Shown here: positions 31,949-33,081 of the stretch, in pieces
Layout of the letters: every line of letters begins with the position of its first letter
Numbering within the stretch: the stretch's first letter is position 1
From: Planktothrix paucivesiculata PCC 9631
Lineage (GTDB): Bacteria; Cyanobacteriota; Cyanobacteriia; Cyanobacteriales; Microcoleaceae
NCBI RefSeq assembly: GCF_900009265.2
Contig: NZ_LR735029.1
Location: 147,069 to 180,149, forward strand
Direction of reading: 5' to 3'
Length of the DNA: 33,081 nt
The notes under the pieces: model-generated
The model's input: only the letters and a program-made list of their open reading frames with translations
Database searches by the model: none
What the model was told of the DNA's origin: nothing
Made by a program: the position numbers and the translations under genes

Positions 31949-32746
31949 TTAATTTTTCTGATGACGTTCAAACAGGAAGTATTTTAGCTGCTTGAGTCGG
32001 ACATCTAGGTATTTTATTTGGTTGATCAAATTAAATTGACCCGGGTAAGATTGAACAAACTCTGGGTGAGATTTGCCATCGCGGGCAACGACAAAGTAGG
32101 GAGCATCAACCGTTGGATCAAGATGATTCAGAGACATATACTCAATCACATAGGCCCAGCGAGTTCCTTGGGTAATATTGGGTGTAGTCTTGTGAAGCAT
32201 CAAGGATGAAAACAGCACAATATCCCCAGCTTTTGTCTGAATCGATATGGGGTTATCGGGTGTCCCGTCGTAAGTAACATGGTTTTCCACTTCTTTATGG
32301 GGAAGGAATTCTTTATGACTACCGGGTACTAACCAAAGACCCCCGTTTTCAGGAGTTCCATCGGTTAGGGAAATCCACAGTTGATAGTATTCATCCTTGA
32401 GTCTGCTGTAGCCGTTATCCTGATGCCAGGGAAATATCCCCGAACCCGGTCTTTTGGCTACGGCTTGATCCCAGCGTACCCAAAAATCAGGGCCAATAAA
32501 TTGTTTTAAGAAATCGACTATTTTTTGCTGGGAAATGAAGTTTTGAATTTTCTGATTGTTAAAAAAAACTTCGCTATAGAAAGTCATTGTCCCTTTGGTT
32601 AAGCAACTTGATCCATGTCGAGGTTTAGTTGAAGAAATTTCTTCAATTAAATCATTCATTTCTTCTGTGGAAAAGAAGTCTCTAATTATTACGTATCCCT
32701 GCTCTTGAAACTTCTCGACAATATTTTCTTCAATTAATGTTTGCAT
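31949..32746 (-). CDS. phytanoyl-CoA dioxygenase family protein
   Basis: A 265-residue Fe(II)/2-oxoglutarate-dependent oxygenase. Iron ligands are His108 and Asp110 in FPWHQDNG and His185 in LMLHKTTPN; Arg196 in TQGTRWAYVIEY would bind 2-oxoglutarate. FEEQGY-like start (VEKFQEQGYVIIRDFFS) and ENGGLWLVPGSHKE are typical of the PhyH group, which hydroxylates fatty acids, amino acids or natural products; here the substrate is unknown. AGAGGA lies 6 bases before the ATG at 32746. The C-terminal stretch (LNLINQIKYLDVRLKQLKYFLF) is helical and of unclear use. Likely first gene of a two-gene unit with the aldo/keto reductase. Confidence 0.9.
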   Translation of the reverse strand: MQTLIEENIVEKFQEQGYVIIRDFFSTEEMNDLIEEISSTKPRHGSSCLTKGTMTFYSEVFFNNQKIQNFISQQKIVDFLKQFIGPDFWVRWDQAVAKRPGSGIFPWHQDNGYSRLKDEYYQLWISLTDGTPENGGLWLVPGSHKEFLPHKEVENHVTYDGTPDNPISIQTKAGDIVLFSSLMLHKTTPNITQGTRWAYVIEYMSLNHLDPTVDAPYFVVARDGKSHPEFVQSYPGQFNLINQIKYLDVRLKQLKYFLFERHQKN

Positions 32747-33081
32747 AAATTTCCTCTGGAAATAATGGTTTTCTAAAGAATAGTTTAATAATTTTACCCT
32801 TTAATATTTGATTTTGAATTTAACTAAAGATGCTTGATTTCCTGACGATAATTAAGAATTTGAATTTTTAATGAGTCGTTCTAAAACAAAGGGTAAGGTT
32901 AAACTACTTTCCTAGAATACTTGATCAAAACTCTAATCGTCAAGGTATTTTCGTGATTGAGAATTGACAAAAAATTCAATCCTACTTTAACAGGACTTAC
33001 GCAAGGACGCTATCAATAGTAGGGGTAATTCATGAATTACCCCTACATCTAGGGTTACATCCCCAAATTTGCGTAAGTCCT
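32747..33081. other. AT-rich terminal region with a mobile repeat
   Basis: No gene is visible. It contains the upstream region of the dioxygenase gene, where I could not find a firm promoter, and a miniature inverted-repeat element at the very end. Confidence 0.5.
32992..33081. mobile_element. miniature inverted-repeat transposable element (MITE)
   Basis: Perfect 13-bp terminal inverted repeats AGGACTTACGCAA (32992-33004) and TTGCGTAAGTCCT (33069-33081) bound a 90-bp non-coding unit. Inside is a perfect 28-base palindrome (33019-33046, arms GTAGGGGTAATTCA). No coding capacity, so it would depend on a transposase elsewhere. The window ends exactly at the right end, so I cannot see the target duplication. 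Confidence 0.85.

Noticed and set aside
31879-31971. 31-residue N-terminal extension of the aldo/keto reductase
   Set aside because: Overlaps the dioxygenase gene; the start at 31878 has a ribosome binding site and the family N-terminus.

Overview
The window comes from a filamentous, Planktothrix-like (Oscillatoriales) cyanobacterium. The evidence is photosystem genes (psbO, psaK), an allophycocyanin operon (apcA-apcB-apcC), a hormogonium-polysaccharide/pseudopilin cluster (hpsA-hpsB-hpsC), several small cyanobacteria-only families, and about 17 copies of the HIP1 octamer GCGATCGC in an otherwise AT-rich sequence. The genus is an inference from gene content and style. I saw no tRNA, rRNA or CRISPR array.

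Layout. 1-1194: the 3' part of an RTX (calcium-binding repeat) surface protein behind a Pro/Thr/Glu linker. 1203-6665: housekeeping and conserved genes: an epoxide-hydrolase-like enzyme, a small CxxC protein, a one-helix membrane protein, nagA divergent from purE, two conserved unknowns and rpmB. 6774-7517: an AT-rich sulfotransferase. 7982-16429: five same-strand genes for a type IV pilus/type II secretion-like tip complex: giant hpsA, hpsB, hpsC and two GspH/FimT-like pseudopilins. 16534-18112: an ISAs1-family insertion sequence between inverted copies of a G/C-run repeat. 18203-20289: group 3 sigma factor (sigF-like) and psbO. 20812-22348: a small unknown gene, trpF and psaK. 22415-25800: a large Pro-rich cyanobacterial protein and, directly upstream of it, an intact-looking IS200/IS605-type tnpB. 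26220-27687: apcC, apcB, apcA on the minus strand. 28280-30873: an ADP-ribosylglycohydrolase, a lumenal thioredoxin-fold protein, a small membrane protein and ybeY. 30877-32746: an aldo/keto reductase and a phytanoyl-CoA-dioxygenase-like enzyme. 32992-33081: a miniature inverted-repeat element.

How the parts fit. hpsA-C plus the two GspH-like proteins look like a complete minor-pseudopilin set for polysaccharide secretion and gliding. The sigma factor nearby is of the type linked to pilus and motility genes. The photosynthesis genes are scattered single units rather than one operon.

The most unusual signal concerns tnpB. It has an exact consensus promoter (TTGACA, 17 bp, TATAAT), all RuvC and zinc residues, and a right end with a hairpin that would form the 3' part of a guide (omega) RNA. 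Two further sequences with the same right-end plan (TTGAyAyTC, stem-loop, GATTC) stand alone upstream of psbO and apcA, and a covarying copy of the tnpB hairpin lies on the other side of tnpB. The tnpB end, the psbO end and the apcA end all point toward the start of a minus-strand gene. Whether these orphan ends are only relics or do something cannot be settled from sequence alone.
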